Positions 44,118 through 53,721 are shown, numbered from the stretch's first letter. The stretch: DNA of 64,000 nucleotides from Saccharothrix obliqua (GCF_019375475.1 NZ_JAHXGQ010000005.1:1-64000), one strand, 5' to 3'. Translations and numbers: made by a program. The notes: a model not told the origin generated them from the letters alone.

Positions 44118-45743
44118 CTACTCCTTGTCCACGATCACCTGATAACCGACGCCGCCGATGTCCTGCCCGTTGACGGTCTGGACGACGTGCTGCACGTAGG
44201 TGCCCGGCGTGCCGCCGATGAACGTCAGCTCGGCGGTGAAGCGCTCACCCGGCTTGATCGGCAGCCCGGCCAGGGTGGCGTGCTTCGGGTCCGCGATCTC
44301 GACGGCCGTGCCGCCCGCCTGCTTCACGCCCTCGCCCTGGGCGCCCGTGGAGCGCCACAGCTCGAACAGGCGCGGACCCAGGTCCACGATCACGCGACCG
44401 TTGGACACCAGCGGCCGTTCGGGGCTGGTGATGACCAGGTCCGTCTTGACCGCGCGCTCCGTGGCGTTGCCGACCGCGAACCAGGACTTGCCCGGCGTGC
44501 CGGGCTTCACCCGGACGGTCTGGAAGTTGCGCCACGCGATGTTGTTGTTGCGCTTGGTGTTCAGCGCGGTGTCGGAGACCTCGGGGTACGTCATCGGGTC
44601 GCTCGCCGACACCCACCGGGCGAGGAGGCAGAAGTGGCCGGGGCCGGGCACCGGGTTCCACAGCACCTTCGCCACCGTCACGCCACCCGCGGGCACGGTC
44701 AGGGTCTGCTCGCCGATGTACGTCCAGTCGCCGTTGGTGACGGGGTTCCAGTTGGTCGACCCGCCCGGCGTGGTCCGGTAGACCTTGAGCGTGCCGTGGC
44801 CGTCGGCCGTCGCGTTCGGGCCCGGGTTGGTCAGGCGCACGTGGACCCAGTTCGCCTGGCCCACCACCGGCTGGATGCCGGGACCGCAGTCCGCCGTGGT
44901 CGGGCAGACCTTGATGTCCGGGCTGTTCCAGAACAGGCTGCCGGGGTTCGGTTCGACGCCCGTGTCGGTCACCTGGTCGCGGATGAAGACGTCGCTGCGC
45001 TTGCAGTCGCGCAGGAACTCGACGATCGCCGTGCTGACGCCGTTGCCGTCGGCCTGCGCCTGCGTGTAGAGGCCGCCGGTGGTGTTGGCGTAGTTCTGCA
45101 TGATCGGCACGATCGGCGTGGTGTACGCGCCCGACGTCGGCACGTAGACGGACGAGATCTTGATGCCGTTGCCCAGCGCCTGGTTCGCGCGCAGCGCCGC
45201 GTTGGTGTTGTCGGCCGCGGTGTAGGTGTCGTCGAAGCCGCCGGGGCGGGCGTCGGTGATCAGCACGGTGAGCCGGGTCGCGTTGGAGCGCCAGCCCGCG
45301 GTGAAGTCCGCGTTCTGCGGGCGGCCCGCGGCCGGGAGGCTGTTCACCACCGTGTTCAACGCCTCGTCCGACGCCTCCGGCTCCCCGCCGCCACCGCTCA
45401 CGGTCAGCGCGTTGACGCTCGCCACGACGGCCGCCTTGTTGTTGGCCGCGAAGTTGTTGACGACGGTGATGTTGTCCTTGAACGTGACCAGGCTCAGCCG
45501 GTAGTCGGAACCGGTCAGGTTCTCGACCTCCTGCGCGATCTGGTTGATGCCGGTCTTCAGGTTGGTGATCGCGCCGCCCATGCTGCCCGTGTCGTCCACC
45601 ACGAAGGCGACGTCCATCGGGCCGCACTTGCGCGGCGCGGGCGGCAGGGGCGCGGCGCCGGCGGGGCCGGTCGCCTGGGCGACGGACGCGGCCAGCGCCA
45701 ACGCGGCCAGGGCCGCCAGCGCCGGTCTCCGGAAGCGATGCAT
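44118..45743 (-). CDS. Secreted VWA-domain protein
   Basis: This 541-residue exported protein has a Sec signal peptide (residues 1-31, Ala-rich h-region, AGA-AP cleavage region). A von Willebrand A domain follows with a MIDAS motif in variant form DDTGSMG, then a metal-coordinating TxD region (ITDARPGGFDD). The C-terminal half is beta-rich with paired cysteines, probably an adhesion-type sandwich. The start is ATG 45743. The role is unknown. A dyad element shared with another secreted-protein locus lies 252 bp upstream. Confidence 0.82.
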   Translation of the reverse strand: MHRFRRPALAALAALALAASVAQATGPAGAAPLPPAPRKCGPMDVAFVVDDTGSMGGAITNLKTGINQIAQEVENLTGSDYRLSLVTFKDNITVVNNFAANNKAAVVASVNALTVSGGGGEPEASDEALNTVVNSLPAAGRPQNADFTAGWRSNATRLTVLITDARPGGFDDTYTAADNTNAALRANQALGNGIKISSVYVPTSGAYTTPIVPIMQNYANTTGGLYTQAQADGNGVSTAIVEFLRDCKRSDVFIRDQVTDTGVEPNPGSLFWNSPDIKVCPTTADCGPGIQPVVGQANWVHVRLTNPGPNATADGHGTLKVYRTTPGGSTNWNPVTNGDWTYIGEQTLTVPAGGVTVAKVLWNPVPGPGHFCLLARWVSASDPMTYPEVSDTALNTKRNNNIAWRNFQTVRVKPGTPGKSWFAVGNATERAVKTDLVITSPERPLVSNGRVIVDLGPRLFELWRSTGAQGEGVKQAGGTAVEIADPKHATLAGLPIKPGERFTAELTFIGGTPGTYVQHVVQTVNGQDIGGVGYQVIVDKE

Positions 45744-45994
45744 CAGGGACTCTTCTCGCTCGGGCGCCCGTCCGGGTGGGCGGGCGCGGTCCGGGTGCGG
45801 ACCGGAAACCGGTCCACACCTGGCGGAACCACGCGCGTCCCGACGCGTACTGCTCGATTCGGCCTGATTACCCCTGCGCCGACCGGGTGCCACCACACCA
45901 CCGGCCGCGCTAGGGGGCCGGCCGCGGAGCCGAAGCCCGGCCCGGACCACCCCCGCCGGCGCGGGAAGGCGGCGGTCGGGCGGGGCGGTAATTA

Positions 45995-46018
45995 TCAGGC
46001 AGGCTTCCTGAAAGTTTC
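45995..46018 (-). promoter_or_regulatory. 24-bp element shared with 55522-55545
   Basis: On the minus strand this element begins GAAACTTTCAGG and ends GCCTGCCTGA. It differs by one base from the copy at 55522-55545. TGATAAT follows at its end and could be a -10. It lies in the 306-bp gap before the VWA gene, in which I see nothing else recognisable. Confidence 0.55.
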
Positions 46019-46049
46019 GCCGGCGGCACACCGGCCTCGAGGACAGGCC

Positions 46050-47456
46050 CTAGTGCCGCGGGATGCGGATGGTGAACGTGGTCGCGCCGGGTCGGCTGTC
46101 CAGCTCGATGGCACCGCCGTGCGCCGCGACCAGCGAGTGCGCCACGGCCAGGCCGAGGCCGCTGCCGCCCCGGTCGCGGGTGCGCGAGTCGTCCACGCGG
46201 TAGAACCGGTCGAAGACGCGGGCCTGCTCGGCGGGCGGGATGCCCGGACCGGCGTCGCTCACGCGCACGGTCGCGTGGCCGTTCTCCACGCCGACGTCCA
46301 GCGACACCGTCGTGCCCGGCGGCGTGTGCAGGGCCGCGTTGGTGAGCAGGTTGTCCACCACCTGGCGCAGGCGCAGGGCGTCGAAGCGCAGGCGCAGCGG
46401 CTGACCGACTTCGGCGACCCGCAGCGGGTGGTCGGGGCGGGCCGCCTGGAACGCGTCGGCGGCCTCGCGCACCAGCTCCGACAGGTCGTGCTCGGCGGGC
46501 CGCAGGGGCGTCTCCGACTCGGCCGAGTCCAGCCGCGCCAGCAGCAGCAGGTCGTCCAGCAGCACGCTCATCCGCGCCGCCTCCGACCGCAGCCGCTCCA
46601 GGTGCGCCTCGCGTTCCTCCGGCGCGTTCGCGGCGGCGTAGCGGAACAGGTCCGCGTAACCGCGGATGGACGTCAGCGGCGTGCGCAACTCGTGCGAGGC
46701 GTCCGCGATGAACCGGCGCAGGCGTTGCTCGGCGGCCGTCCGGGCGGCCAGCGAGGAGTCGATGTGCTCCAGCATCTTGTTGAACGCCGAGCGCAGTTCC
46801 TCCACCTCCACGCCGCCGTTGCGGCCCTCCGCGCGCACCGCCAGCCGCGCCGAGTCGGTCAGGTCGTGCGACGTGATGTCGTGCGCGGTCTTCGCCATGT
46901 CGCTCAACGGCTGGAGGCCGCGCCGCAGCACCGCACGCCCGATCACCACGAACGCGATCAACGCCAGCACGAACGTGCCCACGACCACCATCACGAGCTG
47001 CCGCACGGTGGTGTTCAGGTCGTTCATCGGCGCGGCGCTCACCAGGACCGTGCCGTCACCCGACGGGCAGCCGCGCAGGCGGTAGGTCGAGCCGTTCAGC
47101 TGCGCCGTGCGGAACACCGGCTCGTCCCCGGTCACCTCCGCCGCGACCTCGGCCAGCTCGGTCGCGTCGGCGGGGAGCTGCGCGGGCAGCCGCGGCGTCG
47201 CCCGGCCGTCCCGCACGTCGTAGACCGCCGCGTACCAGCCGTAGATCTTGTTCAGCCTGCCGGACGCGACGAGGTCCTTCTCCAGCGCGATCTGGGACTG
47301 CTTCATCTGGTCGTCGAGCTTGCCGGCGAGGTAGTTCTCCATGCTGCTGACCATCACGTAGCCGACGGCCGCGAACACGCCCAGCGCCAGCGCGCCCAGG
47401 CCGAGGGCGAGCCGGGTGCCCAGCCGCGGTTTGCGCCGGTCGGGCAGGCGGGTCAC
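46050..47456 (-). CDS. Two-component sensor histidine kinase
   Basis: The protein has 468 residues. A first membrane helix (about 15-38), an extracytoplasmic sensor region with one cysteine (to about 160), a second helix and a HAMP linker (to about 235) are followed by DHp with the phospho-acceptor His in ADASHELRTPLTSIRG. The ATPase domain shows VDNLLTNAALHT (N box), DAGPGIP (G1) and GGSGLGLAV (G2). GTG 47456 overlaps the regulator stop by four bases. The signal is unknown. Confidence 0.92.
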   Translation of the reverse strand: MTRLPDRRKPRLGTRLALGLGALALGVFAAVGYVMVSSMENYLAGKLDDQMKQSQIALEKDLVASGRLNKIYGWYAAVYDVRDGRATPRLPAQLPADATELAEVAAEVTGDEPVFRTAQLNGSTYRLRGCPSGDGTVLVSAAPMNDLNTTVRQLVMVVVGTFVLALIAFVVIGRAVLRRGLQPLSDMAKTAHDITSHDLTDSARLAVRAEGRNGGVEVEELRSAFNKMLEHIDSSLAARTAAEQRLRRFIADASHELRTPLTSIRGYADLFRYAAANAPEEREAHLERLRSEAARMSVLLDDLLLLARLDSAESETPLRPAEHDLSELVREAADAFQAARPDHPLRVAEVGQPLRLRFDALRLRQVVDNLLTNAALHTPPGTTVSLDVGVENGHATVRVSDAGPGIPPAEQARVFDRFYRVDDSRTRDRGGSGLGLAVAHSLVAAHGGAIELDSRPGATTFTIRIPRH

Positions 47457-48151
47457 TCGGGCGCCTTGCGCAACACGTACCCGACGCCGCGCACGGTGTG
47501 GATCAGCGGTTGCGCGCCGTCGTCCAGCTTGCGGCGCAGGTGCGACACGACCAGCTCCACGACGTTCGACCGGCCGCCGAAGTCGTACTCCCACACGTGG
47601 TCCAGGATCTGCGCCTTGGTCAGCACCGCGGGCGAGCGGCGCATGAGGTAGCGCAGCAGCTCGTACTCGGTGGGCGTGAGGGTGACCAGCCGACCGGCCC
47701 GCCGCACCTCGCGGGTGTCCTCGTCCAGGGCGAGGTCGGCGACCTTCAGCACGGACCGCTTCCACTGCGGTCCCGTGGAGCGGCGCAGCACGGCCCGCAG
47801 CCGCGCCATCAGCTCCTCCACCGAGAACGGCTTGACGAGGTAGTCGTCACCACCGCGGGTCAGGCCCGCGATCCGGTCGGCGGTGCCGTCACGCGCGGTG
47901 AGGAACACCACGGGCACCATCGCGCCGGACGACCGCAGCCGGTCCAGCACGGTGAAGCCGTCCAGGTCGGGCAGCATGAGGTCGAGCACCACGATGTCGG
48001 GGTGGAACTCGGCGGCGGCGGTGAGCGCCGCCTCGCCGCTGCCCGCCGTCGCGGCCTGCCAGCCCTCGTACCGCGCGACCGTCGCGACCAGGTCCGCGAT
48101 GTGCGGTTCGTCGTCCACGACGAGGAGTCGAACGGCGTTGGCGTTGTCCAC
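47453..48151 (-). CDS. OmpR/PhoB-family response regulator
   Basis: This 232-residue regulator has a receiver domain with VVDDEPH and the phospho-acceptor Asp in VVLDLMLPDLDG, the conserved Lys in VKPFS, and a winged-helix DNA-binding domain with VVELVVSHLRRKLDDG and IHTVRGVGYVLR. The start is GTG 48151. It is transcribed first and coupled to its kinase. Confidence 0.93.
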   Translation of the reverse strand: MDNANAVRLLVVDDEPHIADLVATVARYEGWQAATAGSGEAALTAAAEFHPDIVVLDLMLPDLDGFTVLDRLRSSGAMVPVVFLTARDGTADRIAGLTRGGDDYLVKPFSVEELMARLRAVLRRSTGPQWKRSVLKVADLALDEDTREVRRAGRLVTLTPTEYELLRYLMRRSPAVLTKAQILDHVWEYDFGGRSNVVELVVSHLRRKLDDGAQPLIHTVRGVGYVLRKAPE

Positions 48152-48368
48152 GGGTCCATGGTGCGGTACTACGCGCGTGCGAGGGAAACCCCGCCCTTGA
48201 TCCACAGGTAACCAACAGGGAGGCGACAGGTCTTCCCGGTGAGCTGGACTCGCCGCGCCGGCGCCCCGTCGCGGACGCCGCGTGACGGGGCACCGGCGCG
48301 CGGATGTCGCCGGGTCCCGGACCGAGGTGGCCGTGTGCCGGGGGCCGGGCCATGCCTGGGGTGTCGGC

Positions 48369-48588
48369 GGTATCGCGGGTCGGCCCGGAGCTGTCGGGAG
48401 GCGTGGGGTCGGGTCGGCGCGGGAATTGGAGACCGGTGGCGTGGGGTCGGGTCGGCGCGGAGCTGTTGGGAGGCGTGGGGCCGGGTCGGCGCGGGAGTCG
48501 GAGGCTGGTCGCGTGGGGCCGGGTCGGCGCGGGAGTCGGAGGCTGGTCGCGTGGGGCCGGGTCAGCGCGGGAGCCGGAGGCCGGTGGC
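48369..48588 (-). repeat. Minisatellite of 34-38-bp units at the 3' end of a TPR gene
   Basis: About six units occur, with starts at 48369 (partial), 48403, 48441, 48475, 48513 and 48551. The two at 48475 and 48513 are identical over 38 bp. The unit at 48551 contains the stop codon and last codons of the TPR gene, and the other units lie past the stop. The rest of the gap to the response-regulator gene (48152-48368) holds nothing recognisable. Confidence 0.85.
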
Positions 48589-49275
48589 GGTGCGGGTGGC
48601 GCGGGGGCTGGTGAAGGTCGGCGGCGGGCCGGGCCACTCGCCCAGCGCGCGCAACGTGCGGTACCGCATCGCGCCCACGACCTCCCGGAACCGGAGCTGG
48701 TCGGCGGACGGGAACGTGGCCGCCGCCTCCTCCAGCCGGCCGAGGTTCGCGAGCACCGCCGCCCGGTGGGCCGCCAGCTCGGTCTCGTCCACCCACCACG
48801 CCCACGGCGGCGCGGTGGGGTCGTGTGCCGGGGCGTCCCGAGCGCGGTCGAGCGCGGCCAGGGCTTCCCGTGCACGGCCCGCCCGCGAGTGCGCACGAGC
48901 CGCCCGCAACGCGAACATGGCCCGCACCTTCGGTGAACGCGCCATCGCCTCACCGCGGTCGGCCAACGCCAACGCCTCCGCGAGCCGACCGACGTGGGCG
49001 CGCTGCATGGACGCGTTGAGCAGCGTGAGCACGTGCACGTCCCCACCGGGCCGGGCGAGGGCGAGCGCCGCCAGGTTGTGCGCGTGCGCCAACCGCTGGT
49101 GCTCCTCCTCGAACAACACCCACGCGGTCACCTCGGCCAGCTCCGCCAACGCCTCCCGGTCCGCCGCGGGCGCGGCGCGGAACAGCCGCACGGCCAGCGG
49201 ACCCAGGTCGCGGGTCCCCGGCAGGCCGTCGAGCGAGACCAGCAGCCGCGTCACCGCCCGCACGCCCGCCGGCAC
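48562..49275 (-). CDS. TPR-like protein resembling the C-terminal half of an XRE regulator
   Basis: This 237-residue all-helical protein carries stretches typical of the TPR part of actinobacterial XRE-type regulators: AWVLFEEEHQRLAHAHNLAALALARPGGD (described by its pattern, about 50-78), LLNASMQRAHVGR and ARAHSRAGRAREALAAL. Those proteins are usually about 400 residues with an N-terminal helix-turn-helix. None is encoded upstream of GTG 49275 here. It may therefore be a truncated remnant. The stop lies inside a tandem repeat. No function is assigned. Confidence 0.6.
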   Translation of the reverse strand: MPAGVRAVTRLLVSLDGLPGTRDLGPLAVRLFRAAPAADREALAELAEVTAWVLFEEEHQRLAHAHNLAALALARPGGDVHVLTLLNASMQRAHVGRLAEALALADRGEAMARSPKVRAMFALRAARAHSRAGRAREALAALDRARDAPAHDPTAPPWAWWVDETELAAHRAAVLANLGRLEEAAATFPSADQLRFREVVGAMRYRTLRALGEWPGPPPTFTSPRATRTATGLRLPR

Positions 49276-49482
49276 CGGCCCACCCCCCGTCCACGATCAC
49301 GCCGACCCGGGGCCGGGCGTGATGCCTCACACGCGCTCTGCTACGGTCTCGCGCACGGGTTTCCCCGCTCCACGCAGGTCAGCCGGGTTTCGCGCTCGGG
49401 GCGTGCTCCGGCGCCGGCCGCGTGGAGAGCCGGCTTCGGTCGCACGCTTTCGGGAACGTGCGGCCGAGGCCGTCTGCTACCC

Positions 49483-50508
49483 CTACCCGTACCGCGCGTA
49501 GTCGAACTCCGCACCCACCACGGAGTGCCCCAGGTCGCTGCCGAGCCGGGTCAGCAGGTCCACCAGCTCCAGCCCGGCCAACCAGTCCCGGGGCAACGCG
49601 GCCGTGCCGTGCAACGCGCCCAGGATGTTGCCGGTGAGCGCGGCCGTGGCGTCACTGCCGCCGGAGTGGTTGGCGGCGGCACGCACCGCGTCCACGAACT
49701 CGGCACGCCGCGGGTGCACCAGCACGGTGTGCACGGCGATCGCCAGCGCCTCCGGCCCCGTCCAGCCGCTGCCCAGCCGGTCCACGCGCACCGACTCGAA
49801 GCCCAGCGCCCGGTGCTCCTCGGCGAACACCACGGCCCGGTTCAGCGTGTTCGCCGTGTACGGGTCGTCCCGCAGCACCCGCCCGATCACCTGGTCCACG
49901 GCTTCCCGCAGCGGTCGGCCGCGCACCGCGAGCAGGTGGATGAGCAGGGCGAACGCGCCACCGGACACCCAACCCCCGGTGCCGCCGTGGGTGAGCGCCG
50001 CGAACCGGCACCCGAGGTCGTAGGCGATCTCGGCGCTCGGCGCGAAGCCCGCGGGCGCGGTCCTGGTCACGCCGTTGCAGCCGGACGACTCGTTCTGCGG
50101 CGCCTCCGGGGTCGGCGCGGTGTCCGACGCCAGCGCGCGCAGGCAGGTCAGGCCGGGTGAGCGGCTGGAGTACAGGCGCTCGTCACCCGCCAGACCGGTC
50201 GTGCCGGGCTCCGGTGCCGCGAACTGCTGCGTCATCAGCCACTGGCGGTAGCTGTGCCACACGGTCTCCACGGGCGCCCACTCGCCGGTGTTGCGCCCAC
50301 GCACCCACGCCCGCAGGTAGCCCTCGGCGGTGAACAGGGTGAGCTGGGTGTCGTCGGTCACCAGGGCGGGTCGCGGCGGTTCCAGCACACCTTCCGGGCC
50401 GTGGTCTCGTTGGATATCGGTCCAACCCAGGTACTGGACGGGCGCGCCAAGGGCATCGCCCAGTGCGCCGCCCAGCAGGCAGGCGGCGCCACGGTCGACC
50501 ACGCTCAT
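49483..50508 (-). CDS. ADP-ribosylglycohydrolase family protein
   Basis: This 341-residue protein of the DraG/ARH fold has the N-terminal motif GALGDALGAP, the metal-binding TDDTQLTL motif and the C-terminal metal motif SGGSDATAALTGNILGA. Such enzymes remove ADP-ribose from proteins or small molecules. The target is unknown. ATG 50508 is chosen as the first Met before the conserved GGALGD. A longer frame to 50556 has no clear ribosome-binding site. It is divergent from the SARP regulator across about 210 bp. Confidence 0.87.
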   Translation of the reverse strand: MSVVDRGAACLLGGALGDALGAPVQYLGWTDIQRDHGPEGVLEPPRPALVTDDTQLTLFTAEGYLRAWVRGRNTGEWAPVETVWHSYRQWLMTQQFAAPEPGTTGLAGDERLYSSRSPGLTCLRALASDTAPTPEAPQNESSGCNGVTRTAPAGFAPSAEIAYDLGCRFAALTHGGTGGWVSGGAFALLIHLLAVRGRPLREAVDQVIGRVLRDDPYTANTLNRAVVFAEEHRALGFESVRVDRLGSGWTGPEALAIAVHTVLVHPRRAEFVDAVRAAANHSGGSDATAALTGNILGALHGTAALPRDWLAGLELVDLLTRLGSDLGHSVVGAEFDYARYG

Positions 50509-50719
50509 CGGCTCGCGCGGCACTTGCCCTCCTGCACTGCGTCGTCCGGGGGCCAAAACCCTAGCCGTCGCGGGCCCGTCCGGTCATGGGAGCACGCCTA
50601 GTTGAGGAAGCAACATCTACTCGCAGGTATCTCAGGGTGCACCCGGCGCACCTGATCCAGTGCCGGACGCGGTGGACCGGACGCGACCGAGCGGGCACGT
50701 ACCGGAGCGGGGGAGGGGC

Positions 50720-53545
50720 ATGGCCGAGCGGGGCAGGAACGGACTGGAGTTCGGCGTCCTCGGGCCGTTGCAGGTGCTCGCCGACGGCCGCCGGCTCGTC
50801 ATCGGCCGCAAGGGGATGCGCGGCCTGCTCGCGATGCTGGTGCTGGCCGCGAACCGGGTCGTGCCCATCGACGAGATCGTGGACAGCCTGTGGGCCGACG
50901 ACCCGCCCGCCACCGCGCGGACCATCGTGCACGGCTACGTGTCGCGCCTGCGGCGGATGCTGGACCAGGCCGACCCGGCGGGTTCCGCCCGCATCCTCAC
51001 CACGCCACCCGGCTACCAGCTCGCCGTCGACCCGTGGCGGCTGGACTTCCACCGGGCCCGCCGGCTGGTGTCGTCCGCACGCGGCAAACCCGCGCCGATC
51101 CGGGCGCAGCTGCTGCGCGAGTCGCTCGGCCTGTGGCGCGGCCAGGTGCTGTCCGACGTGCCCGGCGACCCCATCACCACCGACCTGGAGGAGCTGCGGC
51201 TCGCCGCGCTGGAGGAGCGCATCGAGGCCGAGCTGGAGCTGGGCAGGCACCTGGAACTCGTCGGCGAGCTGCGGCAGCTCGTCGGCGAGCACCCGTTCCG
51301 GGAGCGGCTGGTCGGCCACATCATGCGCGCGCTGTACCGGTCCGGGCAGCGGGCCGACGCGTTGGAGGCGTACCAGCGGTTCCACCGCCTGGTCGTGGAC
51401 GAACTCGGCATCGACCCCGGCCCCGAGCTGCGCGTGCTGCACGAGCAGGTGCTGCGGGACGACCCGGCGCTCAGCTCGCCCGGCCTGGCGGAGCCCGCCG
51501 TGCCGGTGCCGCCGCGACCCGGCGTCGTGGTGCCCGCGCAGCTGCCCGCCGCGGCCAGCGGGTTCATCGGGCGGGACGAGGAGCTGGCCTGGCTGGACCG
51601 CCTGTGCGACGGGCGCGACCCGACCACCACGACCGTCGCCGTCGTCAACGGCGCGCCCGGCATCGGGAAGTCGGAGCTGGCGGTGACCTGGGGGCACCGC
51701 CGGGCCGAGCAGTTCCCGGACGGCCTGCTGTTCGCGGCGCTGCACGGGTTCGCGCCCGACCGGGAGCCGGTGCGGCCCGCCGAGGTGCTGGCGCGGTTCC
51801 TGCTGGCGCTGGGCGTGCCCGCCGACGGCGTGCCGCGCGACCTGGACGACCGGGTCGGCCTGTACCGGTCGGTGCTCGCGAAGCGGCGGGTGCTGGTGGT
51901 GCTGGACGACGCGCGCGACCCCGAGCAGGTCCGGTTGCTGCTGCCGCCGGGCGCGGGCTCGGTGGTGCTGGTGACCAGCCGCCGCAAGCTGGAGTCGCTG
52001 GTGGTCAGCAACGGCGCGCGGATGCTGACGCTGGACACGCTGCACGAGGACGAGTCGGTGCGGCTGGTGGACGAGGTGGTCGGCAAACCGCTGTCCGAAC
52101 AGGAACCGGTGGCCACCCGGATGCTCGCCGAGCTGTGCGGCAACCTGCCGCTGGCGTTGCGGATCGCCGCGGCCAAGCTGGTGTTCAGTCCCGAGTGGAC
52201 GGTCGAGGCGCTGGTGGCGCAGCTCTCCGACGACGACGCCCGGCTGCGCGCGCTGGACCTCGCCGACAGCGGGGTGGGCGTGGCGCGGGCGCTCGCGGTG
52301 TCCTACCGCAACCTGCCGCCGGAGCTGGCGGAGGCGTTCCGCGCCGCCGGGCTGGTGCCCGGCCGGTGGGTGAGCCCGCACGCGGTCGCCGCGCTGTGCC
52401 GCACCGACCTCGGCACCGCCGCCGGCCGCCTGGCCGACCTCGCCGACGCCCACCTGCTGGTGGAGCAGTGGCGTGGCGGGTTCGTGCTGCACGACCTGGT
52501 CCGGCTGTACGCGCGGGAGGTGCTGGGCGCGGAGCGGCCGGAACGCCGCACCGCCGCGCTGCGCCGCCTGATGGACCACTACCTGGCGGCGTGCGACCAC
52601 GCCCGCCGGCTGCTCCGGCCGACCGACGACGCGTTGGACTTCACCTCCGTCAAGCACGCCGAGCACAGCACCGCGCCCCGCCCCGCGACACCCGGCCAGG
52701 CGTTGTCCTGGTTCGACAAGGAGTGGCCGAACCTGATCGCCCTGGTGCACGCGGGCGCGGAAGCCGGTCTGCACCAGCAGGTCTGGCAGTTGGTCCGGTT
52801 GGTGTACCCGTACTGCGTGGTGCGGCTGGTCGGGCGGGAGTGGCAGGCCGCCGCCGAGTTCGGCCTCGCGTCGGCACGCGTGATCGGCGACCGGCGCGGT
52901 GAGATGCTGGTGCTGCACGCGATGCACGCCATCGACCTGTGGGTCGGCGACGTGCGCGGCAAGCTGCCGGAAGCCGAGCGGGCGCACGGGATCGCCGTGG
53001 CGCTGGGCGACCCGAGGTACCTGGTGATGACGCTGGACCAGGTGGCGTGCGTGTTGTCGGCGGAGGACCGCCACGAGGAGGCCCTGGCCCGCTACCGGGA
53101 GGCGCTGGAGATCGCGCGGCGCGAGGGCGACGCGCTCGGCGAGGCGACCGTGCTGAACAACATGGCGCAGGTGGAGCAACGCGTGGGGCACCTGGAAACG
53201 GCGGTGCAGCACCAGTTCCAGGCCATGGAGATCCACCACCGGCACGGGCACGAGCGGGCGTACGTGCTGGCGTTGAACAACCTCGCCGAGCTGTACGCCG
53301 AACTCGGGTTGCTCGCCGAGGCGGAGGAGAACGCGCGGCAGGGCGTCGAGCTGGCGCGGGGTGGATCGCTCCAGGTGGAGGAGGCGTGCGGCAGGCACGT
53401 GCTCGGCTCGGTGCTCGCCAAGCGCGGAGAAACCGTTGCGGCGCAAGCGGAGCTGGCGGAATCGCTGCGGTTGTTCGAACGGCTCGGCTCGCCGCGGGCG
53501 ATGTTGGTCCGAACGGCCCTTGAAGCGTTGACCACCGGGGTTTAG
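50720..53545 (+). CDS. AfsR/SARP-family transcriptional regulator with NB-ARC and TPR domains
   Basis: The protein has 941 residues. The OmpR-type winged helix (8-100) and bacterial transcriptional activation domain (about 105-250) form the SARP part. An NB-ARC ATPase follows with P-loop GAPGIGKS (311-318), LVVLDDARD and GNLPLALRI. C-terminal TPR repeats complete it (from about 600). AfsR-type proteins activate secondary metabolism or development. ATG 50720 lies very close to a GGAGGGG. No biosynthetic cluster is visible in the window, so its targets lie elsewhere. Confidence 0.9.
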   Translation: MAERGRNGLEFGVLGPLQVLADGRRLVIGRKGMRGLLAMLVLAANRVVPIDEIVDSLWADDPPATARTIVHGYVSRLRRMLDQADPAGSARILTTPPGYQLAVDPWRLDFHRARRLVSSARGKPAPIRAQLLRESLGLWRGQVLSDVPGDPITTDLEELRLAALEERIEAELELGRHLELVGELRQLVGEHPFRERLVGHIMRALYRSGQRADALEAYQRFHRLVVDELGIDPGPELRVLHEQVLRDDPALSSPGLAEPAVPVPPRPGVVVPAQLPAAASGFIGRDEELAWLDRLCDGRDPTTTTVAVVNGAPGIGKSELAVTWGHRRAEQFPDGLLFAALHGFAPDREPVRPAEVLARFLLALGVPADGVPRDLDDRVGLYRSVLAKRRVLVVLDDARDPEQVRLLLPPGAGSVVLVTSRRKLESLVVSNGARMLTLDTLHEDESVRLVDEVVGKPLSEQEPVATRMLAELCGNLPLALRIAAAKLVFSPEWTVEALVAQLSDDDARLRALDLADSGVGVARALAVSYRNLPPELAEAFRAAGLVPGRWVSPHAVAALCRTDLGTAAGRLADLADAHLLVEQWRGGFVLHDLVRLYAREVLGAERPERRTAALRRLMDHYLAACDHARRLLRPTDDALDFTSVKHAEHSTAPRPATPGQALSWFDKEWPNLIALVHAGAEAGLHQQVWQLVRLVYPYCVVRLVGREWQAAAEFGLASARVIGDRRGEMLVLHAMHAIDLWVGDVRGKLPEAERAHGIAVALGDPRYLVMTLDQVACVLSAEDRHEEALARYREALEIARREGDALGEATVLNNMAQVEQRVGHLETAVQHQFQAMEIHHRHGHERAYVLALNNLAELYAELGLLAEAEENARQGVELARGGSLQVEEACGRHVLGSVLAKRGETVAAQAELAESLRLFERLGSPRAMLVRTALEALTTGV

Positions 53546-53670
53546 CGGACGTTTAGCACGTTATCGGCGGTTCGTGGGAACTTGGTGACGTGCGCTGATC
53601 AACGCTCTTGCGGATCGGCGCGCAGGGTGGCTCTTGGAGGGGGGAATCCAGGGGGGAAGCCACCCGACCG

Positions 53671-53710
53671 CCGGCCGGCCGGCATTCGGGGGAGAGTGCC
53701 GGCCGGCCGG
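53671..53710. terminator. Terminator between the SARP gene and the SGNH gene
   Basis: A perfect 14-bp stem of CCGG repeats (53671-53684 with 53697-53710) has a 12-nt loop. It lies between convergent genes, 12 bp past the SGNH stop. Confidence 0.7.
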
Positions 53711-53721
53711 CCCGTCCCGGC

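Noticed and set aside
48369-48588. CRISPR array
   Set aside because: Units are directly adjacent, with no unique spacers between them, and derive from a gene 3' end. No cas genes are near.
50561-53446. Minus-strand open frame of 961 codons opposite the SARP gene
   Set aside because: It is an antisense shadow. The + strand has clear winged-helix, BTAD, NB-ARC and TPR domains.
50720-53545. Biosynthetic gene cluster around the SARP regulator
   Set aside because: Flanking genes are an ADP-ribosylglycohydrolase and an esterase. No polyketide, peptide or terpene synthase genes are present.
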